Shown: positions 49,683-59,419 of the stretch, piece by piece
Numbering within the stretch: position 1 is the first letter of the stretch
Layout of the letters: the number at the start of each line of letters is the position of its first letter
Origin: Chaunax sp. Z400
Taxonomy: Eukaryota > Chordata > Actinopteri > Lophiiformes > Chaunacidae
Assembly: GCA_037577475.1 (NCBI GenBank)
Contig: CM075197.1
Span: 11,146,018-11,210,017 of the forward strand
DNA: 64,000 nucleotides
Reading direction: 5' to 3'
Notes under the pieces: model-generated
The model's input: the letters and a program-made list of their open reading frames with translations, nothing else
The model's database searches: none
Told to the model about the DNA's origin: nothing
Translations under genes and position numbers: made by a program

Positions 49683-51334
49683 TGAGGCCTAGGTTCACAC
49701 TAAGGTTCCTAGTCAAAAACACAGCGAAATTTAGTCTTTTGTTTGAACAAACTCTGATTAACACGAGCAGAACTTGTCACGGAGTAGCATTAGGACTTGA
49801 GCAACTTTCCCCCTTTCTTTCTTTGAGCAACTTTCTTCCTTTCTTTCCTTGTTCGCCGCTGCGCGAAACTCTGGCCACCGCCGAGTGGAAAACAGATGTG
49901 TGTGCATACCCAACTATACCGATGAGTATACTTGTGAGGAAACTGTGAGAATCAGCGCTACGTAAAATTCGGTACATGTATTAGTTTAAATAATTTGTAA
50001 GGCCCGGGCTCCCCAGATACGGCGAAGAAATCCCGTATCTATATTGAGCCGGATACAAAGACTCTCTGGCTGCGAGTTTCCAGCAGAGACACACTGGTAT
50101 CCCCCCTTTTGTTCTAAGTTAGATGAGCTTCCTAACCGCTAGGACAGGCTGAGTAAATCAGTGTAAGGGTTTATTATAACGCTTAAAGATAAAGCGTGTT
50201 TTGGTTGCAAGATTGCAACCCAAGTAGTACCGTCACCGAGCGAAGATTTTGTTCAGTTTGCTTAAAAGTCAGAAAGTTGCGTAGCAAAGTGCTTAGGGTA
50301 GCCACGTGTCGATCGTGGAACCAAAAATTGTGTGCTGATAAACTTTGTTGAGAAACTGTTGATGTGCTCCCTCTGCTCTCCCAGCAGCTGTCTGAGGAGA
50401 AAACACAGAGTCAGCGCGAGCCATACAGTAGGTGGAGCCTAGTGACGTCCGCACGTGTCGTCATTGCGTAATCATACCCCCCTTTTCCAAAATGGCGGTT
50501 TGAGTAATAGCTCCCCCTGGTGAAGCTATTTGAGTTCTGACCGTGTTGAATATATTGGCTTAAGCTTTTAGCCTTTAGCTTAAGCTGCGCGAGCCTAACA
50601 GAAATAGGCTGATGCTTTGAACCTTTGCTGTAATACAGCAACGGTGTTGATGTTCCTTTCGAAATAGTCTGATGCTAAAAAGAGTTAGCATAGCATACAA
50701 ATAGCTGAAAAGCTTAGCGACGCTTCTGTTGTTTTCCTGTGGTACTCAAGAAATAATCCAGGATACTTGACCGTTGTGCCGTTGCTAAGATAAATAGAAG
50801 CTAGTTAGCCTTTAGCCTTGCTAGCCATTAGCCATAGCTCATAGAAGCTGTTTTGCCTAAGGCATTGGGACACTACGGTGCTTCAACTACCATTCACAGT
50901 GAGAAACATTGTGATGATTTCCTTTAAGGCTAAAATTATTGTAACTAGCCAGTGAGAGTTAATGATACATTGACTTGTTGTAAGACTTTAAAGTCTTATG
51001 CCTCTTGTCATTGCTTAATGATAAAGTTGTGCTTCCTGGATTCCTTTTTACACGCAAGTGTTAACTTTAGCTGTTGTTAAACAGTGGTTTCTATCCAGGA
51101 AGTGTAGGTCACTGTGAACTCTCAGTTCCGTGAATGTGCAGTGTTGGTGATTGCTGGGCTTTAGCATTGCATACCCTCCAACAGCAACACAAAGGATAGT
51201 ATAGCCACGCTATAGAGAGAATAGCAGTGCTTGAGAGCCAGGCGATAGCGGCAGTTAGCGGGAACGAAGACGATAGAACTTTTGAGAGTGCCAGACTCAA
51301 TAGTGCACCCAGTGCGAACTCAAACGCTGCCACA
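49683..51334 (+). other. retroelement leader, non-coding
   Basis: About 1.65 kb between the primer site and the Gag start, with many stops in all plus frames and several upstream ATGs. A packaging signal or internal ribosome entry could be here, but nothing in the sequence identifies one. Repeated short TTAGC/GCTAGC words occur at 50,680-50,840. Confidence 0.5.
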
Positions 51335-54300
51335 ATGTCCGACGCTAACAGCAACGCCGCCGGCTACGTTGACAACCCTCTCGAACACATTGATGAAGCG
51401 ATAAATGAACTAACGGGCATTGCTGCCTCCGAGCACATTGAGCGACTTAAAGGCCTACAAATCATGCCCATAGAGCAAGAAATAGCGGATGTAGTATGTA
51501 AAGCCCTCACCGCTGCATTCCCATCTAAAGAAAAATGGCCCACTCTAACACGATTAACCATCCTTCTGTCTGCCCAGGCTCGACACCTAAACCACTTTTT
51601 AGGAGAGAACTTGGTAGAATTAAGACAACAGCAGGGGGAAATCAACTCCTTAAGAGAACAGTTAGAGACCAGTAACCAATCCCTACAGTCAGCCGAGAGA
51701 AAAATTAGGGATTTAGAAGATGCCATCGCCGACACTGAGTCGGGATCCGCCGACACAGGGAGAAATAGCACAGAAGAGGAGGTTACAGTAAGACTACCAG
51801 ACCCCCAGCTTAGCGAAACCCTCGAGCGCGTTAGCACCGAGCTAACTGCCTCGGAGTCTCAACTCAGAGACACAAAAGCAAAACTCGTTGAGTCTGAACG
51901 AAAGGTAGAACACCTCACCCAACAACTCAGGGAAACGCAAACCCTGGCCGCCGAGCACGAGGGAAACCAAAGAGCGCTTCAAGACCGAGTCGGTTTCTTC
52001 CACCAAAAGTACATTGACTCCGACCGAGAACTGCAAGCTACATACCGTGCGCGACAGGAAGACGCCATGGCTTTAGCAGCCGCTAAAGCCGAACTGAGGG
52101 TCCTACAAGCCCAATTCGCCGCACTACAGCCACCCGAAGCCAGGAGACCAGAACACAATACAGGCCAGCCTGTTAGTACGCTCGGCACAACAGCCGCAGC
52201 ACCTCCCAACACTGACGCACGGTACGAGACCCCTCCTGCACGAGGCCCGTCTGAGAGAGACCTAGACAAAATCGCGCGAAACATAACTCGTTTCACCCCT
52301 AAACCAGGCAACTCGTATCACATCCAACACTATCTCAGTGATATCGACTTCTACCTAAGAAACGTACAAAACGTCACCGTAGAAGATAGGATCTATGTGA
52401 TCAGAGGAACATCTAGCATTGAAGTGAGCTTGTTCATAGAACGACAACTCCCTGAGACGCGCAACGATTATGAACGCCTTTCACGCGCATTGAGGGAAGA
52501 GTTCTCCTACACTCTTAGAAACACCGGTCTCTCCGCCGCTTTGAAAATTCATCAACAACGTCAAGAAAGTCCCGAAGAATATTATCAGCGCTTGCGAAAC
52601 GCATTCTTCGGCTTGAGGAACGAACCTGGTATGGAAGAAGACGTCAACTTCCGAGCGCTTTTCCTTGAGAACCTTCACCCTACTCTCAAACACCAGCTTC
52701 GCCTCATCGCATGCCCACGCACCCACACTACACGGGCACTCCGAGATCTTGCCTTAAAGGCTTTCGACAGCCAACACCAGGCTTTAAGTAATCCAGGACC
52801 CAATGTCTTGAGCCTAAACGCTCAACCTTCATCTTTGGATCTTGAAGGGGCCGCCACTGGCGACCCACTTGTCTTGGCCCACAAGTCGGGCCCTCCACGG
52901 GACTCATTCTATGAGAGAAGAGACCAGCGTGCGACACCGCCACCTTGGGCTAACAGGAATCAGACGCAGTCTAGATTTGACACACGCCCGCGCTTCTCCG
53001 ACCAGCGTTCAAATAGGTCGCATTCCAACCAGTGGGAACACCGCTCAAACCCCAGTTATGGAGACAGTCACCGCCGAGACGCGAGACCCTCGTTTGACCA
53101 TGATAGGCCTAACCGAAACGCCCTGTATCCAAACACCTCTGACGAGGAACATGACGGCCCTGACGGTAAACCTACAAAACTAAGCAGCAAAACTAAAACC
53201 AACTCAAGCGAGCTCAGTCAGGAAGAAATGAACGCCATTAAAAGCATTATCGCCACTTTTAAAAGAGAGCAAACGTCAAAAACTAAGAAAGCTGATCTGT
53301 TCGCTTTAACTTCCACCCAAAAAGAGTATGAACCGAACGGTGAGACAGACCCACAAACTAGGATCCAGGAACAACCACCCTGCGAACCGAACCACATTGT
53401 CTCGTCCGCCGCGATAGACCATAATGTAACAGCAACCCCAGACTCGGAGCCTACTAGCGAAAGCAAACCCGAAGATCCGGCTGCGACCGCAATCATGGGA
53501 GTACCGTTAGAGTCTGACAAAATGACCCAACGCCGCGATAACGGAAGCTTTCAGGGGGACCCACCTGTACGACAATTCTTAGCCCATCTAAAAGCCAAGG
53601 GAGTCGCTCGCAAGTTGTACTTGTCAGCCACCCTGGAAGACAGTGTAGCTCACGAAGCTCTCCTAGACACTGCAGCAGACATCACCTTAATGTCCCAATC
53701 CCTCTTCGACAGGCTGAGGACGGTCGTACAACGGTCCAAACGAACCCTGGAACTTCGACCCTGCTCGCTAGACCTTCAACCATACTCGCCCAAAGGCGTC
53801 ACTCTGACTTCCATGGCCCTGATCCACTTCACAGTGGGACCTATGAGCCTTGTTCACCCTGTGTACGTGTCGGCACTTGAAGATATCCCGTTGCTGATAG
53901 GCAAAGATTTTCTGGATCGTTTCGAACCGCTCATCGACTTCAAGCAATTGAAGATTTGGGCACAAGTTCAACGACCCTTACCGGTTCCGTCCGCCACCCA
54001 CACCGAGGCTCATAGCTACACTGTGCAGGTTCAGTCGACCATGACAGCCACAAGTGAACCCATAGCTGAAATGCTTGATGCTCCCGTGCAAACAACCGAA
54101 CCGACTAAAAGTAGCTTTGCTCGAAAAGAGTCCTTCCTCTGCGCGCTTACCAAACCTCCCAAAGGATTCAAACACTGTCAAACAATCGTTAATGGTATCC
54201 ACCTTAACGAGACACTGGCACGATCTGACCCCAGTCTGCAACTTGTAAAGGAAACCTTCCGATTTCCCTCAGACCCAGTACTAACACTGGGCACGAACCC

Positions 54301-54649
54301 CACTGACGTTCCGACACCACTAACCCATGACATGGGGGGGGTGACTGAAGCTGACACTAAACACAAATCAGACTTCGCGGCACAAGTGCTAGCAGATGCT
54401 GATGCCCTCCAAGACAAAGATAAACGGGCAGTGGCATACAACAACAAAACACCACTCAGCACCGGTTTAGCAGCATGCAAAAGGTGCATCGAAGATGTCC
54501 AAACAGACGAGATGCCAAGAAATGACCCTCCACAACCAAAACCCCCATGGGAATTGACGGGGACACTGCGGTCCCAAATACAGTACCTTAGCTCCAGCAC
54601 ACAAAAGCACGAGCTACAAAACTTGACGGCTAAACAAATTAGTCAATAA
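51335..54649 (+). CDS. retroelement Gag-protease polyprotein
   Basis: The ATG at 51,335 has strong context (gccacaATGtcc) and gives 1,104 aa; the frame is open upstream to 51,227 but only from a GTG. Order: N-terminal helical region (1-90); long coiled coil (about 93-260, heptad-rich Leu/Glu/Gln); a capsid-like Gag domain (about 300-520; E-E-Y-Y-Q-R-L-R-N-A-F then F-L-E-N-L-H-P); a basic Arg/Asn/Ser-rich stretch (528-595) in place of a CCHC zinc knuckle; and a retropepsin-like domain (about 755-880) with L-L-D-T-A-A-D at 776-782 and P-L-L-I-G-K-D-F-L near 852. Gag would assemble particles and the protease would cut it. The last 220 residues match neither protease nor reverse transcriptase. 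The active-site third residue is Ala where Gly is almost invariant. No frameshift or internal stop is present. Confidence 0.85.
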   Translation: MSDANSNAAGYVDNPLEHIDEAINELTGIAASEHIERLKGLQIMPIEQEIADVVCKALTAAFPSKEKWPTLTRLTILLSAQARHLNHFLGENLVELRQQQGEINSLREQLETSNQSLQSAERKIRDLEDAIADTESGSADTGRNSTEEEVTVRLPDPQLSETLERVSTELTASESQLRDTKAKLVESERKVEHLTQQLRETQTLAAEHEGNQRALQDRVGFFHQKYIDSDRELQATYRARQEDAMALAAAKAELRVLQAQFAALQPPEARRPEHNTGQPVSTLGTTAAAPPNTDARYETPPARGPSERDLDKIARNITRFTPKPGNSYHIQHYLSDIDFYLRNVQNVTVEDRIYVIRGTSSIEVSLFIERQLPETRNDYERLSRALREEFSYTLRNTGLSAALKIHQQRQESPEEYYQRLRNAFFGLRNEPGMEEDVNFRALFLENLHPTLKHQLRLIACPRTHTTRALRDLALKAFDSQHQALSNPGPNVLSLNAQPSSLDLEGAATGDPLVLAHKSGPPRDSFYERRDQRATPPPWANRNQTQSRFDTRPRFSDQRSNRSHSNQWEHRSNPSYGDSHRRDARPSFDHDRPNRNALYPNTSDEEHDGPDGKPTKLSSKTKTNSSELSQEEMNAIKSIIATFKREQTSKTKKADLFALTSTQKEYEPNGETDPQTRIQEQPPCEPNHIVSSAAIDHNVTATPDSEPTSESKPEDPAATAIMGVPLESDKMTQRRDNGSFQGDPPVRQFLAHLKAKGVARKLYLSATLEDSVAHEALLDTAADITLMSQSLFDRLRTVVQRSKRTLELRPCSLDLQPYSPKGVTLTSMALIHFTVGPMSLVHPVYVSALEDIPLLIGKDFLDRFEPLIDFKQLKIWAQVQRPLPVPSATHTEAHSYTVQVQSTMTATSEPIAEMLDAPVQTTEPTKSSFARKESFLCALTKPPKGFKHCQTIVNGIHLNETLARSDPSLQLVKETFRFPSDPVLTLGTNPTDVPTPLTHDMGGVTEADTKHKSDFAAQVLADADALQDKDKRAVAYNNKTPLSTGLAACKRCIEDVQTDEMPRNDPPQPKPPWELTGTLRSQIQYLSSSTQKHELQNLTAKQISQ

Positions 54650-54662
54650 TCATTTTGACATA

Positions 54663-54672
54663 GGGGGGGGGG
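54663..54672 (+). other. G-tract after gag-pro, second polypurine-like site
   Basis: A run of ten G directly after the Gag-Pro stop codon region (taG10ttg). It resembles the tract beside the 3' LTR and could be an internal (central) plus-strand primer site or a scar of the deletion that removed pol. Confidence 0.35.
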
Positions 54673-54724
54673 TTGTGATTTCTTTGCCTCAGCAATTACA
54701 TTGATTGTTGTTCCTTTCTTCAGA

Positions 54725-55320
54725 ATGACGTGGATCTACACTCTTCTGACACTCGTAGCGATAGCCATCACGGCCCAAGCCGACATTGTTTCACCAGGTC
54801 CTGACTCAGGCATCATTTTAAAATACCGACCTGGGCTACTGATAACTAACTGCAGACTGTAAAACCAGATCTCAAAGGTTCTCAGTAGTAGGTTCTGTCT
54901 TCAGCCTGGGACTTTCGCCTTATAATTCCATCAGCATGACCGCCGTGAAGCGTCATGTTGGGGAAATGCAAGTAGAAATACCCGAGCTTAGGACGCAGAT
55001 TTTTAAATCAACAACGCAAGCTCCAAACCATAGGCCAAACTGGTAAAGGAACAGTGGTAATCCTTAACACCCATAGTCAAGCTCTGAACAAAACCATCCG
55101 GGCTGTAGATACTCTTTCAGTTGTTGCGGTTGACTATGCACACACACAGCTAGTAAACTTGCTCATGTCCGACATGCTCCTTGAAATAAGTTCTTCTGTA
55201 GATAGCCTAGCTACGGGACGGATACCTCCCTACCTAGTGCTCCTTAACTTAGATCACTGTATTTTGCATCCGGTGCCTCCGCCTCCTTCAGAGCAAGGTG
55301 GACAAGTGCACCAGTAGCGT
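54725..55320 (+). pseudogene. env-like remnant, heavily deleted
   Basis: An ATG at 54,725, just after an acceptor-like TTCCTTTCTTCAG, opens a 45-codon frame. It begins with a typical hydrophobic signal-peptide segment (about residues 4-18) and ends at a TAA (54,860-54,862). Further down, 55,054-55,317 is an open stretch whose composition (helical, with spaced Asn/Leu/Val heptads) resembles the coiled-coil part of a retroviral transmembrane subunit. Other frames are broken by stops, and the receptor-binding part, fusion peptide and membrane anchor are absent. It is a non-functional leftover. The env assignment is inference from position, signal peptide and splice acceptor. Confidence 0.4.
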
Positions 55321-55709
55321 GGCTAAGATAGTAAGACAGAGAATCCCAGATAAGAGTAGCCCAGCCAGATAGATGAAGTTGAGGAGACTACAGGTGATAG
55401 GGGTATCAACCTGTTCCCTGCTCCTACCTTGAGTTAACTAACTCTTGAAGAGTAAGACAAATGATTGCCTTTCCTTTTTCTTCTTTCCATCTTTCCTTCA
55501 CAAATAACGGATAATGATAACCTCTCCTCTAAGGCCCTAGATTAAGATAACCCCGATTCAGTATAGATGCATGCCTATAGCTGCCCCTAAACTGTTTAAC
55601 TGCCAGATGCTATGACGCTGACCATCCACAGCCGGCGAACCTCAACGCTTCGACGAAGGACATCACCTGCTACGGCTTGGGATTCCGCCATCCGCCTGCA
55701 TCCAGCCGT

Positions 55710-55720
55710 GGGGGGGGGAC
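55710..55720 (+). other. polypurine tract of retroelement
   Basis: Nine G followed by AC immediately before the 3' LTR, the expected place for plus-strand priming. Confidence 0.7.
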
Positions 55721-57626
55721 TGTAGGGTGAGGGTAGGTCAGTCGACCCCCACCTCACCATGCCCTGCGACTTCAGCCCTGGTTTCGCCTTGCTTGAATGA
55801 TCAAACATGGTCATTCCCTTGGAACAACAATCTGCTCGCCATTGTGGAGTTACAACCCCACAATTCACCTAAAGATAACACCCGTAATCACACCTTAGGG
55901 TCTGTACCCACACAACATTTGCCTTCCCTTAACATATCAAAGAGGACCTGGTTTCACCCCTCCTGACCCCTTGCTGAGTACCAGAGACACACCAGGGTAT
56001 CAGCCTGCAACTCAGGAGACCATGAGACTGCTTTCTGTTCCAAACCACAGGATCCAAAACCCTGCATGGGTTCAGAAACTGGGAATCAATGAATCAATAA
56101 AAATCTGACAATCCAACCAACCTTCTATGCCAAAAGGTTCACCATACCTCCTGCCTCTTCTCCTCTTCCTCTCATCACGGAAGCAAGAGAAGAAATGTGT
56201 TCATGACTGTGTAAGCATGATTTCTGGGAAGCTGAACTCTGCAACATGTTCTAATGGATCATTTCTGATGTCCGCTTTATTGTTGTGTGTTTTACTCCTT
56301 TTGTAATATGTTTTGTGTTTTGAATTTAATAAGCACATAGTGATGATTTTCTTCCTGTGTCCCTCTGAGTTCATGTTTATTGCATGTGTGCTTTGATGCC
56401 TCCTTCTAGTGGAGAGACTCAGATGTCTCGCCTATTGTTTCTATGCCAGCTGGTGATGTGAAGGCATATCTTAAAGTAAAATAGAACACGCCCTTACTTC
56501 CGGCAGCTGTGAGGATTTAAAAGCCACGGCGCGAAGCAACTCGCTCTCTTGCTCCGCTTGCTCCTACCTCCACCTGACATGAACTCTGACTCCTGAACGC
56601 GGAGATCCCCGTGACTCCGTGGATAAGCCCGTGCCCTCCTGCCGCAGCAGAAGAGACTTCTTTTCCCTTTTCTTTAAGACTTAGCTCATACAGTTAGATA
56701 GCATTCCTTTCCTCTCTGCTATTAGTTGAATTTCTCCACTTCAACTAATTTATTTGAAGCTCACCTGTGGATCACTCACGCCTGAGTAATTCACTAAGCC
56801 CTTCTTTGAGCTGCATTACCACTTAACTCGCTCCAACGCCGTCAAAGCACGGCCAAGCTGAACACGACCGTCAGGTCCGAAGTTCACAAAGCCGCCAGCC
56901 AGCGACGACGCGACCCTCCAACATCTGAGATTCGGGACCAGGATCCGGTGGACTTCGAACAGCATCCTCCGCGAGTATCCGGTCGGTGACCCCTCCTGAT
57001 AACTCGCCAAAGCGTGCTTTCGTCCCTACCCCGGAGACCGGCTGAGAAGTAAGCTAACCCGAACATCTCTGTGTCTTGGAAAGCGTCATAGCTGATCTGG
57101 CATTATTATACACAATTTACCTAATTTAGTTTCCCTTCAAGCTTCCCTTAGACCCCCTTTAGTTTGGTTCACATCACCACGCTATCATCCACCCTGTTAT
57201 AGTTATGTCTTATTTTCTCTCTTTCACTCGATCTCATTTTGACTATCTTTCTGTTATCATCCTATGTTGAATTTAGTTTTAGTTTGTTCTGTGTGCTGTG
57301 TTAGATTATCTTTGATAATAAAGTAGATTCTCTTAGACCAAGTTTCTGTGTTGATGACTGGAATCATTAGTTCTTGCGATAGAGGACTCGACTTCCTTCA
57401 TTTGAGACTGATTGAACGCTATTATTTAGTAATTAATTAATCTGGGTTATATTTACAGCTTTCTTAAGGAATCCTTCCGACCTTAGGAATATAGCTTTAG
57501 GAAGGTGGTGCTCCTCGAGGTATTCTTTCATAACCCTACCTGATTAATTAATAGCTTTATAATACGATAATTAATATATGATCATTTTGATCATAATTAT
57601 TATCGTTAACCCCTTTTAACCCTACA
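55721..57626 (+). repeat. 3' long terminal repeat
   Basis: 1,906 bp, offset from the 5' LTR by exactly 7,966 bp throughout. Reading the two copies against each other I found no substitution or indel. Its TATA-like box (56,516) and donor-like GTAAGC (about 57,049) point toward the downstream half of the ZP gene, so it could in principle start chimaeric transcripts. Confidence 0.95.
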
Positions 57627-59391
57627 ACACTTTGTGTTCTCAGTGAAGACCACAGACACAGACCTGCCCTTCGATCCCAGTAGCCTCATAGTGAAAGATC
57701 AGCCACAGTGTCTCCCAGTGGTCACCACCTCAGAGACGGCCATCTTCAAGATTGGAGTCATGGACTGTGGTGCAAAGATGCAGGTACAAATATCAGCTAG
57801 AATTTGGATTAAAGAATCACCTTCTTTAACAACCTTTATTCTTGCATGAAAATCAGTCACATGAGGAGTTATTATTAAGGTTCTGCAGAGTAACAGCATT
57901 TATTTTTTTGCATATTGAGTTTTACTTGGCTTTTACATAGTTTCAGAATCAGTTCTTCTCTTCTTCTTGTTTAGGTACATGGAGATATGATGATCTATGA
58001 GGTGGAAGTGGAGGAGCTGCAAACTAAAAGTATAAGCAAAAATTCACCATTTAGGTGAGTTGTTTTTTTTTTTTTTTTTTACACCCTCTGTACTCTAGTA
58101 AACTGGTGGTGACAAATATACTGATAAGGACAAGGTGTCAGTCTCCAGGTCCAGTGTGAATATGATGCGTCAGATTTAAAGCGAGCAGCAGACCTGCGCT
58201 CCCTCTATGCAATGACCAACCCACCGCCTGTGGTTGCACTGGGAACCATCAAAGTACAGATGAGACTAGCCAAAGGTAATAAAATAAGCCACAGTATGGA
58301 ATCCCTCAAGTTCAGGTTTTGTAATGTGTCATGTCTTGTATTTATTTTTTATAAGTCTTTCTATTACTTTTACCTCTAGATGCGTCTTTCACATCCTTCT
58401 TTCCTGAGGACCAGCTTCCTCTAACCTTGCCCCTGCGTGAAGCTGCATACGTGGAGATCTCCATCGCCCAGCCGTCCCCAGACCCTACACTTTCCCTGCG
58501 TGTGCGGGATTGCTTTGCCTATCCTGTGTCTAGACACTCTGTGTGGACGCTTCTCTATGATGGGTAAGCTGGAGCCAATTAAACTGGGAACCTAAGATGA
58601 GGAATCAAAACTGTTTGCATACGTTACTGAGCAGCTGGCATTTTTTTCCCCCTATGGATAGATGTCCCAACCCTCTGGATAACATGAGAAGCTCTGTCCC
58701 TGTGGATAAACAGGGGGAGACCACCTCACACTCCCAAGTCAGAAGGTTTGACGTCAAGACCTTCGCCTTCGTGGACCCTGATACAGGCCATCCAAGTGTG
58801 GAGAAAGTAAAGTTATCACATCCATATATAAAAGTAATATAAAGTGTGCATCTGTGCTGACATGACTGTGTACTCTCTCTCTTAGATGTACTTTTACTGT
58901 TGGGTGGAAATCTGCACATATGATATTGACTGTGCACAGCATTGCACCATCATATGTGAGTATTACAGTATTACCTTGTACACTGCATGTGTTAAGGTAT
59001 ATGTAGTGTTAAACTGCACCTCTCCCCACACAGCATCTGAGGGTGAGAGACAGAGAAGAGAGGCAACATCTGAGTCTGACCAAGTCCAGCTGGTCTTTTT
59101 AGGTCCACTGCTGCTGGGACAGAACAACACTGAACTGGAGGATAATCCATGCATCAAACACAGAACAAGTCGGTCATGTAGGACTAAACTATAAGTCCCA
59201 TGTGATAGACCAATAGGAAAACTTTAATTATTTTTCTCTGTTCCTTAGTGTTTCAGGTGACGGTGTATGTGCTCTGTGGTGTTGGTGCTGCCCTGCTATT
59301 GATCCTGATATCCATCGCGTGGTCAAGCATCAGGAAGTGTCAGAAGCCAGAAGCTTATGATGAACATGTTGACAGTGAACAACCTCAATAA
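57627..59391 (+). CDS. egg-coat zona pellucida protein, 3' part
   Basis: Rest of exon 5 (57,627-57,783, including the second ACAC) and exons 57,975-58,054; 58,142-58,275; 58,380-58,563; 58,662-58,806; 58,886-58,955; 59,034-59,168; 59,249-59,391. Splice phases all agree with the upstream half, giving residues 201-547. This part carries the ZP module (from A-C-S-L-D-G-H, residue 194, to about 450; V-Q-C-E-Y, D-C-F-A-Y-P and Y-F-Y-C-W-V-E-I-C landmarks). A basic furin-type site R-Q-R-R (461-464) follows, then one transmembrane helix (about 504-525) and a short tail. The furin site plus anchor fits secretion by cleavage at the oocyte surface. The stop TAA lies within AATAAA (59,387-59,392). No frameshift was found, so the only damage to the gene is the insertion. 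It has no ATG or signal peptide of its own. Confidence 0.88.
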
Positions 59392-59392
59392 A
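59387..59392 (+). terminator. poly(A) signal overlapping the ZP stop codon
   Basis: The reading frame ends CAA TAA followed by A, so AATAAA includes the stop codon. Mammalian ZP2/ZP3 mRNAs are known for this arrangement and for extremely short 3' UTRs. Confidence 0.65.
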
Positions 59393-59419
59393 CATTTCAC
59401 CCTCAGCACCTTCAAACTT

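Larger units (their letters stand above)
47755..57626 (+). mobile_element. complete LTR retroelement, gag-pro only, inside ZP exon 5
   Basis: The element is 9,872 bp: 5' LTR (47,755-49,660), primer-binding-like site (49,669-49,682), a leader of about 1.65 kb, one Gag-protease ORF (51,335-54,649), about 1 kb with env-like scraps, a polypurine tract (55,710-55,719) and 3' LTR (55,721-57,626). It is flanked by ACAC duplications and lies in the same orientation as the ZP gene. There is no reverse transcriptase, RNase H or integrase, so it must have moved using enzymes from a relative. Identical LTR lengths, no mismatch seen between LTRs and an open 1,104-codon frame mark it as recent. Env remnants and the 4-bp duplication suggest descent from an endogenous retrovirus-like element; a Ty3-like LTR element with a gained env is the alternative. 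Confidence 0.93.

Noticed and set aside
51227..51334. Upstream extension of the Gag frame to 51,227
   Set aside because: It begins at GTG, not ATG; the first ATG in good context is at 51,335.
51364..54600. Antisense frames under the Gag-Pro ORF (for example 51,364-51,837 and 54,178-54,600 on the minus strand)
   Set aside because: They are shadows of a biased coding strand with no start context or homology.
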